Source of the DNA: Pseudomonas oryzagri
GTDB lineage: Bacteria > Pseudomonadota > Gammaproteobacteria > Pseudomonadales > Pseudomonadaceae
Reading direction: 5' to 3'
NCBI RefSeq assembly: GCF_020831405.1
Contig: NZ_JAJHPU010000015.1
Coordinates: 186,001-250,000, forward strand
DNA: 64,000 nt
Positions 1 through 8,915 of the stretch are shown piece after piece. The notes under the pieces are model-generated. The model was not told the DNA's origin and searched no databases. It was given only the letters and a program-made list of their open reading frames with translations. Each line of letters opens with the position of its first letter. Position 1 is the stretch's first letter. The position numbers and the translations under genes were made by a program.

Positions 1-388
1 GAACTTCCAGCCTTGGTTGTTCGTACCAGAGGCTAGCAAACCTCTCCTGCTGCGCAAACTTGGGCAAGGTCAAACTCCGACACACCCGCAAGGCAACATG
101 CCTGCGCCGCTAATCACTACACTTGAATCCGTGGCACCATGGAATTACTGTTCGTGGGATCGAAAGCACGAACTATCAGAGAGTGACGCCTAACAATGCG
201 TATATGGACTCTCCCCACAAGTGGTGAGTAAAGCCTTGCCAGCCCTGTCGTCAGTGCGGTTGCATTCGTCTATCCGGCCTTCGCTGGGTGTTGCCGCCTC
301 TCTGGCGCCCCCGCCAGAAGCTTCCGGGCCGGCTGGCCGCTTGCTGGGCAACCTGATCCCCGCCTTTCCCGGAAGCTCCACAGTCGCC
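1..388. other. Intergenic stretch without a recognisable gene
   Basis: No open frame here looks like a real protein. The first about 200 bases are visibly less GC-rich than everything that follows (for example the stretch around 180-215), which is unlike the coding DNA of this genome and fits non-coding or relic sequence. The 3' end of the methyltransferase gene begins at 389 on the minus strand. Confidence 0.5.
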
Positions 389-1243
389 TTAGCGCCTGGT
401 AATCACCACCTCCAGATATTCCCCCGGCACCACCAGCGAATCCGGCCCGGCGACGTTGCGCGTTAGGAGCATCCGTTCCAGGTCGGCATACAGGCGGGCC
501 TGGCCGGCCTCGTCTAGGGCGGCGAAGGCCTTGTGGGTGGGGCCGTAGTAGCGGCGGAAGATGTCGATCCAGTGCGCCGCCGACAGGTAGCGGAAGTTGA
601 ACAGCTTGCGCGTGCAGCGGATGTCGGCGGCCTGCGGGCCGAACAGTTCGACCAGGGCGGCCTCGTCGCCCCAGCGCAGCGGCGAACGCAGGCCGGCCGG
701 CGGCGGCAGGTGGGCGCCGATCACCCGGAACAGCTCGCCGATGAAGCCTTCGGGCGTCCAGTTGGCCATGCCGATGCGTCCGCCCGGGCGCACCACGCGC
801 AGCAGCTCACCCGCGGCGCGCGGGTGGTCGGGGGCGAACATCACCCCGAAGGTGGACAGCGCGACGTCGAAGCTCTCGTCGGCGAACGGCAGCGCCTCGG
901 CATCGGCGACCTGGAAGTCGACCTCCAGGCCTTCGGCCCGGGCGCGCGCGGCGCCCTTGTCGAGCAGGTGGGCCACATAGTCGGTCGAGGTCACCCGGGC
1001 GAAGCGGCGCGCCGCGGCCAGGGTGGCGTTGCCGTTGCCGGCGGCCACGTCGAGCACGCGCTCGCCGGCGCGCAGGTCGACGGCCTCGGCCAGCGACTCG
1101 CCGACGATCTGCAGGGTGGTGCCGATCACCGCGAAGTCGCCGCTGGCCCAGGTGGCCTGCTGGCGGGCCTTGATGGCGGCGAGGTCCGGTTGCGGAGCGG
1201 TGGCGGCGGCGGTGGCCGGGCAGCTGTGGGCGGGGGCGGTCAT
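389..1243 (-). CDS. Class I SAM-dependent methyltransferase
   Basis: A 284-residue Rossmann-fold methyltransferase of the UbiE/Methyltransf_11 type. The SAM-binding motif I reads VLDVAAGNGNAT at about residues 63-74, followed by an acidic/adenine-binding stretch DAEALPF near 114-120 and a VVRPGGR post-motif near 155. The substrate cannot be told; small-molecule (quinone, lipid or arsenite-like) methylation is typical of the family. I start at the ATG at 1243 because AGGAG lies 7 bases upstream; the frame continues upstream only as an antisense shadow of the neighbouring AraC gene. It is divergent from that regulator (180 bp between start codons), so the AraC protein may control it. Confidence 0.8.
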   Translation of the reverse strand: MTAPAHSCPATAAATAPQPDLAAIKARQQATWASGDFAVIGTTLQIVGESLAEAVDLRAGERVLDVAAGNGNATLAAARRFARVTSTDYVAHLLDKGAARARAEGLEVDFQVADAEALPFADESFDVALSTFGVMFAPDHPRAAGELLRVVRPGGRIGMANWTPEGFIGELFRVIGAHLPPPAGLRSPLRWGDEAALVELFGPQAADIRCTRKLFNFRYLSAAHWIDIFRRYYGPTHKAFAALDEAGQARLYADLERMLLTRNVAGPDSLVVPGEYLEVVITRR

Positions 1244-1423
1244 GGGCGGTCTCCTCGGGTGGACAGGGCGGGATATCCCGACGAGTCCATTGTTCCGCCG
1301 TGGGGCAATCGGTGCTTCACTGAAAATCCGGGAAACTTGTCCGGGCGTCCGCGATTGCCGCGGATGCCGCCGCGAAGGGACTCCGCCCCCGCTGCACCGG
1401 CGCCGCCGGTACGGAGCCAGGCC

Positions 1424-2428
1424 ATGAGTCGAGACCCGCTGTCGGACCTGCTGCGCTCCGTGCGCCTGCGCGGCGCGGTGTTCTACTACGTGAGCAACCG
1501 CGACCCGTGGGCCGCCGAAGCCCCGCCAGCGCGGGAGATCGCCGCCGCGGTGCTGCCCGGCGCCGAGCACGTCATGGAGTTCCACCTGCTCGCCCGCGGC
1601 AGCGGCTGGGCGGCGGTCAGCGGCCTGCCGCCAGTGCGCCTGGAATGCGGCGACATCGTGATGTTTCCCCACGGCGACGCCCACGTGCTGTCCAGCGCGC
1701 CGGGCCTCGAGCCGCAGCGCATCGGCGTCGAATGGGTGTTCGCCACCCGTCACCTGCCCAAGCCACTGCCGGTCGCCTTCCACAGCGGCGTGCGCGAACC
1801 GGGCGCAGACACGCCGGTCGAGGCAGCCGACAGCGTGCTGGTGTGCGGTTTCCTCGGCTGCGACCTGCGCCCGTTCAACCCGCTGATCGCCGCCCTGCCG
1901 CGCCTGCTGCACCTGCCGGCGGCGCGTGCCGGCGAGTGGATCGCCCGGGTCATCGACCAGGCGGCGCACGAGTCGGCCGCGCCCGGCCCCGGCGCCGAGG
2001 CGGTGCTGGAGCGGCTGGCGGAGATGATGTTCGTCGACACCGCGCGGCGCTATCTGGACAGCCTGCCGGAGGACGCCACCGGCTGGCTGGCCGGGCTGCG
2101 CGACCGCTACGTCGGCCACGCCCTGGCGCTGCTGCACGAGGCGCCGGAGCACCCGTGGAGCATGGATGAGCTGGGCCGCGCGGTCGGCCTGTCGCGCTCG
2201 GCGCTGCACGAGCGCTTCCTGCAGTTCCTCGCCCAGCCGCCGATGCACTACCTCGCCCAGTGGCGCATCCAGGTCGGCTCGCGCCTGCTGCGCGAGACCA
2301 ACCAGACCGTCGCCGCCATCGCCCAGGAGGTCGGCTACGAGTCGGAAGCCGCCTTCTCGCGCGCCTTCAAGCGCCTGGTCGGGCTGCCGCCGGCGACCTG
2401 GCGGCGCAGTGTGGCGGCGGGCGAATGA
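1424..2428 (+). CDS. AraC-family transcriptional regulator with cupin sensor domain
   Basis: 334 residues. The N-terminal half is an AraC-type cupin (AraC_binding_2/cupin_6 style: PHGDAHVL motif around residue 84). The C-terminal about 95 residues hold two helix-turn-helix motifs, the first WSMDELGRAVGLSRSALHER near 245 and the second TVAAIAQEVGYESEAAFSRA near 295, ending in the family signature F.RAFKRL.G.PP..WRR. Effector unknown. It is divergent from the methyltransferase at 389-1243 and converges on ada, whose stop is only 13 bases away. No strong Shine-Dalgarno sequence is seen; ATG 1424 is the first start giving a conventional AraC N-terminus. Confidence 0.85.
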   Translation: MSRDPLSDLLRSVRLRGAVFYYVSNRDPWAAEAPPAREIAAAVLPGAEHVMEFHLLARGSGWAAVSGLPPVRLECGDIVMFPHGDAHVLSSAPGLEPQRIGVEWVFATRHLPKPLPVAFHSGVREPGADTPVEAADSVLVCGFLGCDLRPFNPLIAALPRLLHLPAARAGEWIARVIDQAAHESAAPGPGAEAVLERLAEMMFVDTARRYLDSLPEDATGWLAGLRDRYVGHALALLHEAPEHPWSMDELGRAVGLSRSALHERFLQFLAQPPMHYLAQWRIQVGSRLLRETNQTVAAIAQEVGYESEAAFSRAFKRLVGLPPATWRRSVAAGE

Positions 2429-2441
2429 GCCAAACGCGCGC

Positions 2442-3515
<1,074 letters not shown>

Positions 3516-3584
3516 CGAAAGCTCCCGGACAACGCGGTTCGAGGATGACTGTACCCGCGCCAGCCCCGTGGCGCACTCCGCGTC

Positions 3585-3597
3585 TTGCGCTCGAATT
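3585..3597 (-). promoter_or_regulatory. Candidate Ada box upstream of ada
   Basis: On the minus strand these bases read AATTCGAGCGCAA. The E. coli Ada operators have an A box (AAT) and B box (GCAA) separated by 6 bp; E. coli ada has AATTAAAGCGCAA. The match here is exact in both boxes and in 11 of 13 positions overall, and it points toward ada, 70 bp from the start codon. Activation of ada by methylated Ada is inferred; whether divergent alkA uses the same site is open. Confidence 0.6.
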
Positions 3598-3767
3598 CGC
3601 GGGGCGCGGCGGCGGGGGAACGCCAGCCCCGGCAGGCAGCGCCCGTTCGCGGCGAGGACGTCGCGCCCACGGGCCGGAGCCCAATTGCCCGGCAAGAAAC
3701 GGCTTGGCGCGGCGCGGTGCCCGGCGGCAGACTGCGTGGATCGCGATCTTCGCCCCAGGACGCCGCC

Positions 3768-4400
3768 ATGCCCCCTGTCACCGCCGACTTCCTCGCCGCC
3801 AGCGCCCATCTGGCCAGCCTCGACGCCGACTGGGCGCGCCTGATCGAGCAGGTCGGCCCCTGCACCCTGGAGTGCCAGGCGGCGCGCGAGCCCTTCGAGG
3901 CGCTGGTCCGCGCGGTCGCCCATCAGCAGCTGCACGCGCGCGCCGCCGAGAGCATCCTCGCGCGGATGCTCGCCCTGTATCCCGACACGCCCTTCCCCAG
4001 TCCCGAACAGCTGCTGGCCAGCGAATTCGACGCGCTGCGCGCCACCGGCCTGTCGGCGCGCAAGGTGGAGACCCTGCGCGGCATCGCCGAGGGCGCGCTG
4101 AGCGGCCTGGTGCCCAGCGGCGCGGAGGCCGCGGGGCTGGACGACGAGGCGCTGATCGAACGGCTGGTCAGCCTGCGCGGCATCGGTCGCTGGACGGTGG
4201 AGATGCTGCTGATCTTCACCCTGGAACGCCGCGACGTGCTGCCGGTGGACGACTTCGGCGTGCGCAACGGCTATCGCCGCCTCAAGGGCCTGGAAAAGAT
4301 GCCGACGCCGCGCGAGCTGGCGCGTATCGGTCAGGCCTACAGCCCGTGGCGCACGGTGGCGGCCTGGTATCTGTGGCGGGTGCCGCAGCCGTCCGCGTAG
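3768..4400 (+). CDS. alkA: DNA-3-methyladenine glycosylase II (AlkA-like, HhH-GPD family)
   Basis: 210 residues: a compact HhH-GPD base-excision glycosylase. The helix-hairpin-helix LRGIGRWTVEMLLIF is at about 136-150, and the catalytic aspartate lies in the LPVDDFG segment (D161/D162). It lacks the N-terminal AlkA_N domain of the 282-residue E. coli enzyme, so it resembles the short yeast MAG1/B. subtilis YfjP type. It would excise N3-methyladenine and other alkylated bases, complementing direct reversal by the divergent ada gene. Start at ATG 3768, the first start that leaves an ordinary N-terminus; the reading frame extends to 3585 but upstream residues look non-coding. Confidence 0.88.
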   Translation: MPPVTADFLAASAHLASLDADWARLIEQVGPCTLECQAAREPFEALVRAVAHQQLHARAAESILARMLALYPDTPFPSPEQLLASEFDALRATGLSARKVETLRGIAEGALSGLVPSGAEAAGLDDEALIERLVSLRGIGRWTVEMLLIFTLERRDVLPVDDFGVRNGYRRLKGLEKMPTPRELARIGQAYSPWRTVAAWYLWRVPQPSA

Positions 4401-4519
4401 CAGCCGGCTGGCTGGCGATTGCCTCCGGCGGCGCAGCGCGGATGGCGAGCCGGCGCGCGTCTACCGGACCGCGCGCGGGCCGCTTAGACTCGGCACACCC
4501 CATCACGCGAGGATCGCCC

Positions 4520-4966
4520 ATGGCCCGCCTGCAGCTCGAACTCCCCGAAGACGGCTTCCGCTTCTCCACGCGCATGACCGTGCGCAGCACCGACATCAAC
4601 GCCGGCCAGCACCTGGGCAACGACGCGCTGGTCTCCATGCTCTCCGAGGCGCGCTCGCGCTTTTTGTTCGCCGAGGGCATCGACGATGCCGGCGACGAGA
4701 ACGGCCTGGGCATCGTGGTCACCGATCTCGCCACCCTGTACAAGGCCGAGGCCTTCGCTCGCGACGAGCTGCTGTTCGAGGTCGGCGTGATGGACTTCAA
4801 CAAGTACGGCGGCGACATCACCTACCGGGTCAGCCGCCCGGACGACGGCGCGCTGATCGCCCTGGCCAAGAACGGCTTCGTGTTCTTCGACTATCGCGCC
4901 AGCAAGGTGACGCCCATGCCGGAGGCGTTCCGCGCGCGTTTCCCCGGGGTCACTCGGGCGAGCTGA
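4520..4966 (+). CDS. Acyl-CoA thioesterase, 4HBT hotdog family
   Basis: 148 residues, a single hotdog domain of the 4-hydroxybenzoyl-CoA thioesterase type. The segment RSTDINAGQHLGNDALV (residues 22-38) carries the family's acidic residue D25 and the HLGN turn, and KNGFVFFDY closes the sheet. Start ATG 4520 has GAGGAT 8-13 bases upstream. The substrate is not predictable. Its last 17 bases overlap the end of the convergent amidase gene on the other strand. Confidence 0.8.
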   Translation: MARLQLELPEDGFRFSTRMTVRSTDINAGQHLGNDALVSMLSEARSRFLFAEGIDDAGDENGLGIVVTDLATLYKAEAFARDELLFEVGVMDFNKYGGDITYRVSRPDDGALIALAKNGFVFFDYRASKVTPMPEAFRARFPGVTRAS

Positions 4967-5843
4967 GGAATACCCGCGCCGGGTCGAACTGCTCCGGCCA
5001 GTCGCGGCGGATCAGCACCTGGCCTTCGCCGCGCACCCGGCGCACCTGGCCGAGGTCGAGATCGGCGACCAGCCACTGGCTGCGCGCCGGGCACAGTTCG
5101 GCGCTCTCGGCGACCACCCCGCTGGGCGGCAGGCCGTAGTCGGACGGCACGTAGAGCGCGGCGCGGCCGATATTCTCGTCGAGCGCCGGCGACCAGGGCG
5201 CCAGGCCCACGGTCGGCGATTGCAGCACGGCGATCTGGTTCTCCAGCGCGCGCGCCTGCGCGCCGATGCGCACTCGGTGGAAGCCGGCCTCGGTGTCGGT
5301 GCAGCTCGGCGCGAGGATCAGGTCGGCGCCGGCCTCGGCCAGGGTGCGGGCGAGCAGCGGGAATTCGTTGTCGTAGCAGATCAGGATGCCCAGCCGGCCG
5401 AACGCCGTGTCGAATACCTTGAGGCCCGCGCCGCCGGCGATCTGCCACAGCTCGCGCTCGAAGCGGGTCATCACCAGCTTGTCCTGGTGGCCGAGCAGGC
5501 CCTCGGGGCCGAACAGGAAGGCGCGGTTGCGGTACAGGCCGTCGGCGTCGAGCACCGGCAGCGAACCGGGCTGCAGGTAGACGTTCAGGCGCCGCGCCAG
5601 TCCCGCGCAGAGCCCCAGCCACTGCGGCAGCAGCGGCTGGATGCCGGCGATGGAACCGTGCAGGTCGCCGCGCAGCGCCGGCGGCAGCTGCCCGGAGAGC
5701 ACCAGGCCGGCGTACTCGGGCAGCAGCAGCAGGCGCGCGCCCTGCGCGGCGGCCTCCTCGCACAGCGCGGTGAGGTGGGCGGCGTAGGTTTCCCAGGTTT
5801 CCAGCAGCTCGATGGCGTACTGGCAGGCGGCGACGCGGATCAT
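4950..5843 (-). CDS. Carbon-nitrogen hydrolase (nitrilase superfamily amidase)
   Basis: 297 residues spanning the nitrilase fold. The catalytic triad is visible: E43 in LLLPEYAG, K122 in HQDKLVMTRFE, and the nucleophile C156 in ILICYDNEFP. It should hydrolyse a C-N amide bond in the cytoplasm; the substrate is unknown. Its start codon overlaps the stop of the GNAT gene (ATGA, 5840-5843), so the two are translationally coupled and probably act on a common substrate. Its 3' end overlaps the convergent thioesterase gene by 17 bp. Confidence 0.87.
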   Translation of the reverse strand: MIRVAACQYAIELLETWETYAAHLTALCEEAAAQGARLLLLPEYAGLVLSGQLPPALRGDLHGSIAGIQPLLPQWLGLCAGLARRLNVYLQPGSLPVLDADGLYRNRAFLFGPEGLLGHQDKLVMTRFERELWQIAGGAGLKVFDTAFGRLGILICYDNEFPLLARTLAEAGADLILAPSCTDTEAGFHRVRIGAQARALENQIAVLQSPTVGLAPWSPALDENIGRAALYVPSDYGLPPSGVVAESAELCPARSQWLVADLDLGQVRRVRGEGQVLIRRDWPEQFDPARVFLSSPE

Positions 5844-6430
5844 CGGTTGAGCTCCTTGAGCCAGAAGGACATCGGCTTGGCCGACTCGGCCTCCTCGTCG
5901 AGGTCCTGCCAATGGTATTCGGTGCGCAGCTCCGGGTGGTGGCGGAAGCCGCGGCGGGCCCAGAAGGTGTCCAGCGGCTGGTAGTCGGCCGGCCGCCGCG
6001 GGTGGTCGGCCGGACGCTGGACCGCGCAGAAGGCGCACCAGTCGAACCGCCCCAGACGCCGCGCGTGGGCCTCGCGCTCGGCGAAGAAGCGCACGCCCAG
6101 GCCCCGGTTGCGGTACTCGGGCAGCAGCAGCGACTCGCCGAAGTAGAACACCCGCGCGCAGTCCCGGCCGGCAGCGCGGAACGGCCGGCGGAACTCCTCG
6201 GTTTCGTCGCTCAGCGGCAGCGCCGTGGAGGCGCCGACCACCCGCCCGCCGTCGAGCACCAGCACGCACAGGCTGTCCGGCGCGGCGGCGTAGGTGGCCA
6301 GGTACTCGGTCTCGTAGGCCAGGCTGCCGTCGTACAGGTAGGGGAATTCGCGGAACACGGTGATGCGCAGGCGCGCCAGGTCCTCGATGTGCGAGGCGAT
6401 GGCCGCGCCCTGGAGCAGGCGGATTTCCAT
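5840..6430 (-). CDS. GNAT-family N-acetyltransferase
   Basis: 196 residues from ATG 6430. The acetyl-CoA pyrophosphate loop RNRGLG is at 107-112, preceded by the beta-strand LLLPEY, as in GNAT fold enzymes. A longer version from 6499 is possible in frame, but the residues upstream of MEIRLLQG look unlike a GNAT N-terminus. It is coupled by a 4-base overlap to the nitrilase-superfamily amidase downstream, suggesting an acetylation/deacylation pair on one metabolite. It is divergent from the SnoaL-like gene (113 bp between starts). Confidence 0.82.
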   Translation of the reverse strand: MEIRLLQGAAIASHIEDLARLRITVFREFPYLYDGSLAYETEYLATYAAAPDSLCVLVLDGGRVVGASTALPLSDETEEFRRPFRAAGRDCARVFYFGESLLLPEYRNRGLGVRFFAEREAHARRLGRFDWCAFCAVQRPADHPRRPADYQPLDTFWARRGFRHHPELRTEYHWQDLDEEAESAKPMSFWLKELNR

Positions 6431-6543
6431 GGCGAAGACGTTCTGTCGATAGAAGAGGACGTGGCTGGCTATGTGCAGCCCCTGGGGAAACCCTATCATG
6501 CCGGCAGCCCAGGCTCAGCCCGATTCGCGACAGGAGATTGCCC

Positions 6544-6942
6544 ATGAGCGCAGCCGAAGTACTCAAGGCCTACTACACCGCCTTCAACGCCGGCGACATG
6601 CCCGCCTTCCTCGACCTGCTCACCGACGACGTGGTGCACGACATCAACCAGGGCGAGCGCCAGGTCGGCAAGACCGCCTTCGCCGAATTCATGGTCAAGA
6701 TGAACCGCTGCTACCGCGAGCGTCTCGCCGACATCGCGATCATGACCAGCGCCGACGGCCGCCGCGCCGCCGCCGAGTTCGTGGTGCACGGTGAGTACCT
6801 GGCCGACGACGAGGGCCTGCCGCCGGCCAACGGCCAGACTTACGTGCTGCCGGCCGGCGCCTTCTTCGAGATCCGCGACGGCAAGGTCGCGCGCATCAGC
6901 AACTACTACAACCTCAACGACTGGATCGCCCAGGTGAATTGA
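6544..6942 (+). CDS. SnoaL-like / ketosteroid isomerase-like protein
   Basis: 132 residues of the NTF2/SnoaL-like cone-barrel type: an N-terminal helix VLKAYYTAFNAGD, then FLDLLTDDVVHDIN and a C-terminal strand region ISNYYNLNDWIAQ. Members are small isomerases or have unknown roles. ATG 6544 is preceded by AGGAG at 6530-6534 in good spacing. An in-frame TTG at 6538 is less likely. It stands alone and is followed by a REP-like hairpin. Confidence 0.8.
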   Translation: MSAAEVLKAYYTAFNAGDMPAFLDLLTDDVVHDINQGERQVGKTAFAEFMVKMNRCYRERLADIAIMTSADGRRAAAEFVVHGEYLADDEGLPPANGQTYVLPAGAFFEIRDGKVARISNYYNLNDWIAQVN

Positions 6943-7023
6943 GGAGAGTTGCCGCGACATCCATCGCGGCAACTTCGGCAACAACCGTCCGCCCGCTCAT
7001 CCTGCATCGCGCAATTTTCGCTT

Positions 7024-7082
7024 TGTAGGGGCGAATTTATTCGCCTTGGCGGGGTGTCTTGGCGAATAAATTCGCCCCTACA
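7024..7082. repeat. REP-like inverted repeat (BIME-type hairpin)
   Basis: Two 22-base arms, 7024-7045 (TGTAGGGGCGAATTTATTCGCC) read in shortened form as TGTAGGGGCGAATTTATT, and 7061-7082 as its reverse complement, separated by 15 bases. The arms are a variant of the TGTAGGAGCGAATTCATTCG elements at 32.9-33.8 kb, so they belong to the same genomic REP family. The pair lies in the gap after the SnoaL-like gene and may act as a transcript end; the rest of 6943-7219 shows nothing else. Confidence 0.75.
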
Positions 7083-7219
7083 GCGGACCGAGCAGGCTCG
7101 GAAGCCATTCAGGCGCTTGCCCTGCCGTGCCATGCAAGGCGGATAGCCGGCAAATAAACGCGCAGGACCTCCCTGCCCTGCGCCAAGGAAAAGGGGGCGG
7201 GAGCAGACGCCCCCGTCCG

Positions 7220-7483
7220 TCAACCGCCGCTGCAGCCGGTGCCGGACACCAGGTATTCCAGGGTGTGGCGCTGGCCCTGGTGGTCTTCGTAGACCATCTG
7301 CACCGGCTCGACGCTGCAGGTATTGGGCGCCTCGGCCGACTTGATCACCCGGGCGACGTCCAGCTCCATACCGTATTGGTAGTGCTCGACGTTCGCCTGT
7401 TCCCGTTCATTCGCCACCGGCTGTTCGCCAGCCAGCGACACGCACGAAACCCCGGCCAGAACCAGCAAGGCCCACGCTTTCAT
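7220..7483 (-). CDS. DUF2790 family exported protein
   Basis: 87 residues, a small Pseudomonas-type DUF2790 protein. Residues 1-18 (MKAWALLVLAGVSCVSLA) form a signal peptide. The mature part has the family pattern HYQYGMELDVARVI, a conserved Cys in NTCSVEP, VYEDHQGQRHTLEYLV and a terminal GTGC. The two cysteines could form a disulfide in the periplasm. Function unknown; family members are often induced by stress. It is a single-gene unit. Confidence 0.8.
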   Translation of the reverse strand: MKAWALLVLAGVSCVSLAGEQPVANEREQANVEHYQYGMELDVARVIKSAEAPNTCSVEPVQMVYEDHQGQRHTLEYLVSGTGCSGG

Positions 7484-7520
7484 TTCACGATTACCTGTAA
7501 AGAGTCACTGCATCGGAGAG

Positions 7521-7557
7521 GCTTCGGCAGCCCCGGCGGGGCCGCCGAAGTTTTTTT
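7521..7557 (+). terminator. Strong rho-independent terminator on the plus strand with no gene upstream
   Basis: Arms CTTCGGCAGCCCC (7522-7534) and GGGGCCGCCGAAG (7538-7550) pair over 13 positions with one A-C mismatch and a 3-base loop, followed by seven T at 7551-7557. It works only in the plus direction. The nearest plus-strand gene ends at 6942, and the gene in between is on the other strand. It may end an unannotated small RNA or an antisense transcript over the DUF2790 gene. The rest of 7484-7838 shows nothing. Confidence 0.7.
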
Positions 7558-7838
7558 GCACAGCACACAACAAGGGGGGCATGGCGCCGGCCCTCAATGC
7601 CTTTGCCTGGAAGGCGTGCGCATTCTAGGAAGGGTGACGGGACGGTTACACCGCCAATGCATACAGGGACTTGTTCCTGATTCGGCAACAATGCCCGGGA
7701 ACTTCCCGGCGTCGCGCGCGGCGCCGTTCACCCCCGGCCACGTTGCAGCGCAGTAACCGCAGGCGCGCCCGCTCACCCCCTCCGCTTCGCTGCTTCAGCC
7801 GATTGCGCCCGGCGCTGATTGCCGACGGCGAACGCCGC

Positions 7839-8747
7839 TCAGGCGGGACGCCCGGCCGGTTCGGCGGTGCGGAACGCCTCGCGGAAGGCGCCGGGCTGGA
7901 TGCCGGCCTGCTTGCGGAAGTAGCGGCTGAAGTAGGAGGTGTCGCTGAAACCGAGGTCGTGGGCGATCTGCTTGACCTCCAGCTCCGAGTAGGCGAGCTG
8001 GCGCTGCGCCTCGCGCATCAGGCGCGCGTTGACCAGCTCCATGGCCGACTCGCCGACCTCCTCGCGGCAGATGCGGCCGAGCTGGGCGGCGCTGATGCCC
8101 AGGTGGCTGGCGTACAGCTCCAGCGACCAGTGCTGGCGAAAATGCCGGTTGATCAGCTCGCGGAACTGGCCGAGCAGCGCGGCGCGCCGCCCGCTGCCGG
8201 CGTGCGGCAGGCCACCGCCCGGCTGGGCCAGGCGGGCGATGTGCACCAGCAGGGTGACCAGCAGGGCGAGGCCGGCGGCGGTGTGCCCCGGCGCCTCGCT
8301 GCCGGCCTCCTGTTCGAGCAGCTGCAGCAGCGGCCACAGCGGCTCGGAGCCGTCCGCCGGCCAGGGCAGCGGGATCAGCGCCGGACGCTGCAGCAGCGCC
8401 GGCAGCTCGGCCGAGGCGATGCGCGCCATCGACTCCAGCGGGCGGTGCGCGGCGGTGATCACCAGACCGTCGGTGTCCAGGCTGTGGCTGAAGGCGTGCA
8501 CCACGCCGCACGGCAGGACGATCACGCAGGGCGCGGCGAAGGCCAAGCGGCGGTGCTCGACGCTCAGCGCGCCGGAGCCGCTGCGCACATAGAGGATCTG
8601 CACCAGCGCGTCGTGGCGGTGCGGCTCGATCTCGCCGCGGTACAGCAGGCTGCGCTCGTGGATCCACTCGACGTGCAGCAGGTCGTGCCACAGCGGACTG
8701 GCGGACTGCCCGTACAGGGCGTAGTTGGGGATGCGCTTGCCTTTCAT
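7839..8747 (-). CDS. AraC-family regulator (PobR/HpaA-like)
   Basis: 302 residues. An N-terminal cupin with HRHDALVQILYV (about 43-54) and a C-terminal AraC DNA-binding domain: first helix-turn-helix LELYASHLGISAAQLGRICR, second VKQIAHDLGFSDTSYFSRYF, ending RKQAGIQPGAFR. This arrangement is typical of PobR/HpaA activators that sense aromatic acids. ATG 8747 has GAGAGG just upstream. It is divergent from a four-gene FUSC efflux operon (start 8916), so I infer that it activates the operon in response to an aromatic acid or hydroxylated compound. Confidence 0.83.
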   Translation of the reverse strand: MKGKRIPNYALYGQSASPLWHDLLHVEWIHERSLLYRGEIEPHRHDALVQILYVRSGSGALSVEHRRLAFAAPCVIVLPCGVVHAFSHSLDTDGLVITAAHRPLESMARIASAELPALLQRPALIPLPWPADGSEPLWPLLQLLEQEAGSEAPGHTAAGLALLVTLLVHIARLAQPGGGLPHAGSGRRAALLGQFRELINRHFRQHWSLELYASHLGISAAQLGRICREEVGESAMELVNARLMREAQRQLAYSELEVKQIAHDLGFSDTSYFSRYFRKQAGIQPGAFREAFRTAEPAGRPA

Positions 8748-8915
8748 CGGGGCCTCTCGCGGTACTGCGCCGGACGCTCGCCGGCCCGTTGGTGCGATCT
8801 GCACGAATTGTCCTGTTCATCGTGCCGTTTGTGCAACCGCCGTCCGCTTTAATAGCGTCATGCACTCCCCATACGTTCCCCGCTCCCGTTCCCTGCCGCC
8901 GAGCCACACCCGCCC
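8748..8915. promoter_or_regulatory. Divergent promoter region between AraC regulator and efflux operon
   Basis: 168 bp shared by two divergent transcripts. It contains a short palindrome GTGCGATCTGCAC (8792-8804) and an AT-richer segment GCTTTAATAGCG (8846-8857) that could hold a -10 element for the efflux operon, with TTGTGC at 8829-8834 as a poor -35. These assignments are weak; the position is the main argument. Confidence 0.35.

Noticed and set aside
188..194. GCCTAAC heptamer resembling an integron attC half-site
   Set aside because: No matching GTTAGGC partner within attC distance and no integron genes nearby; a 7-base match is expected by chance.
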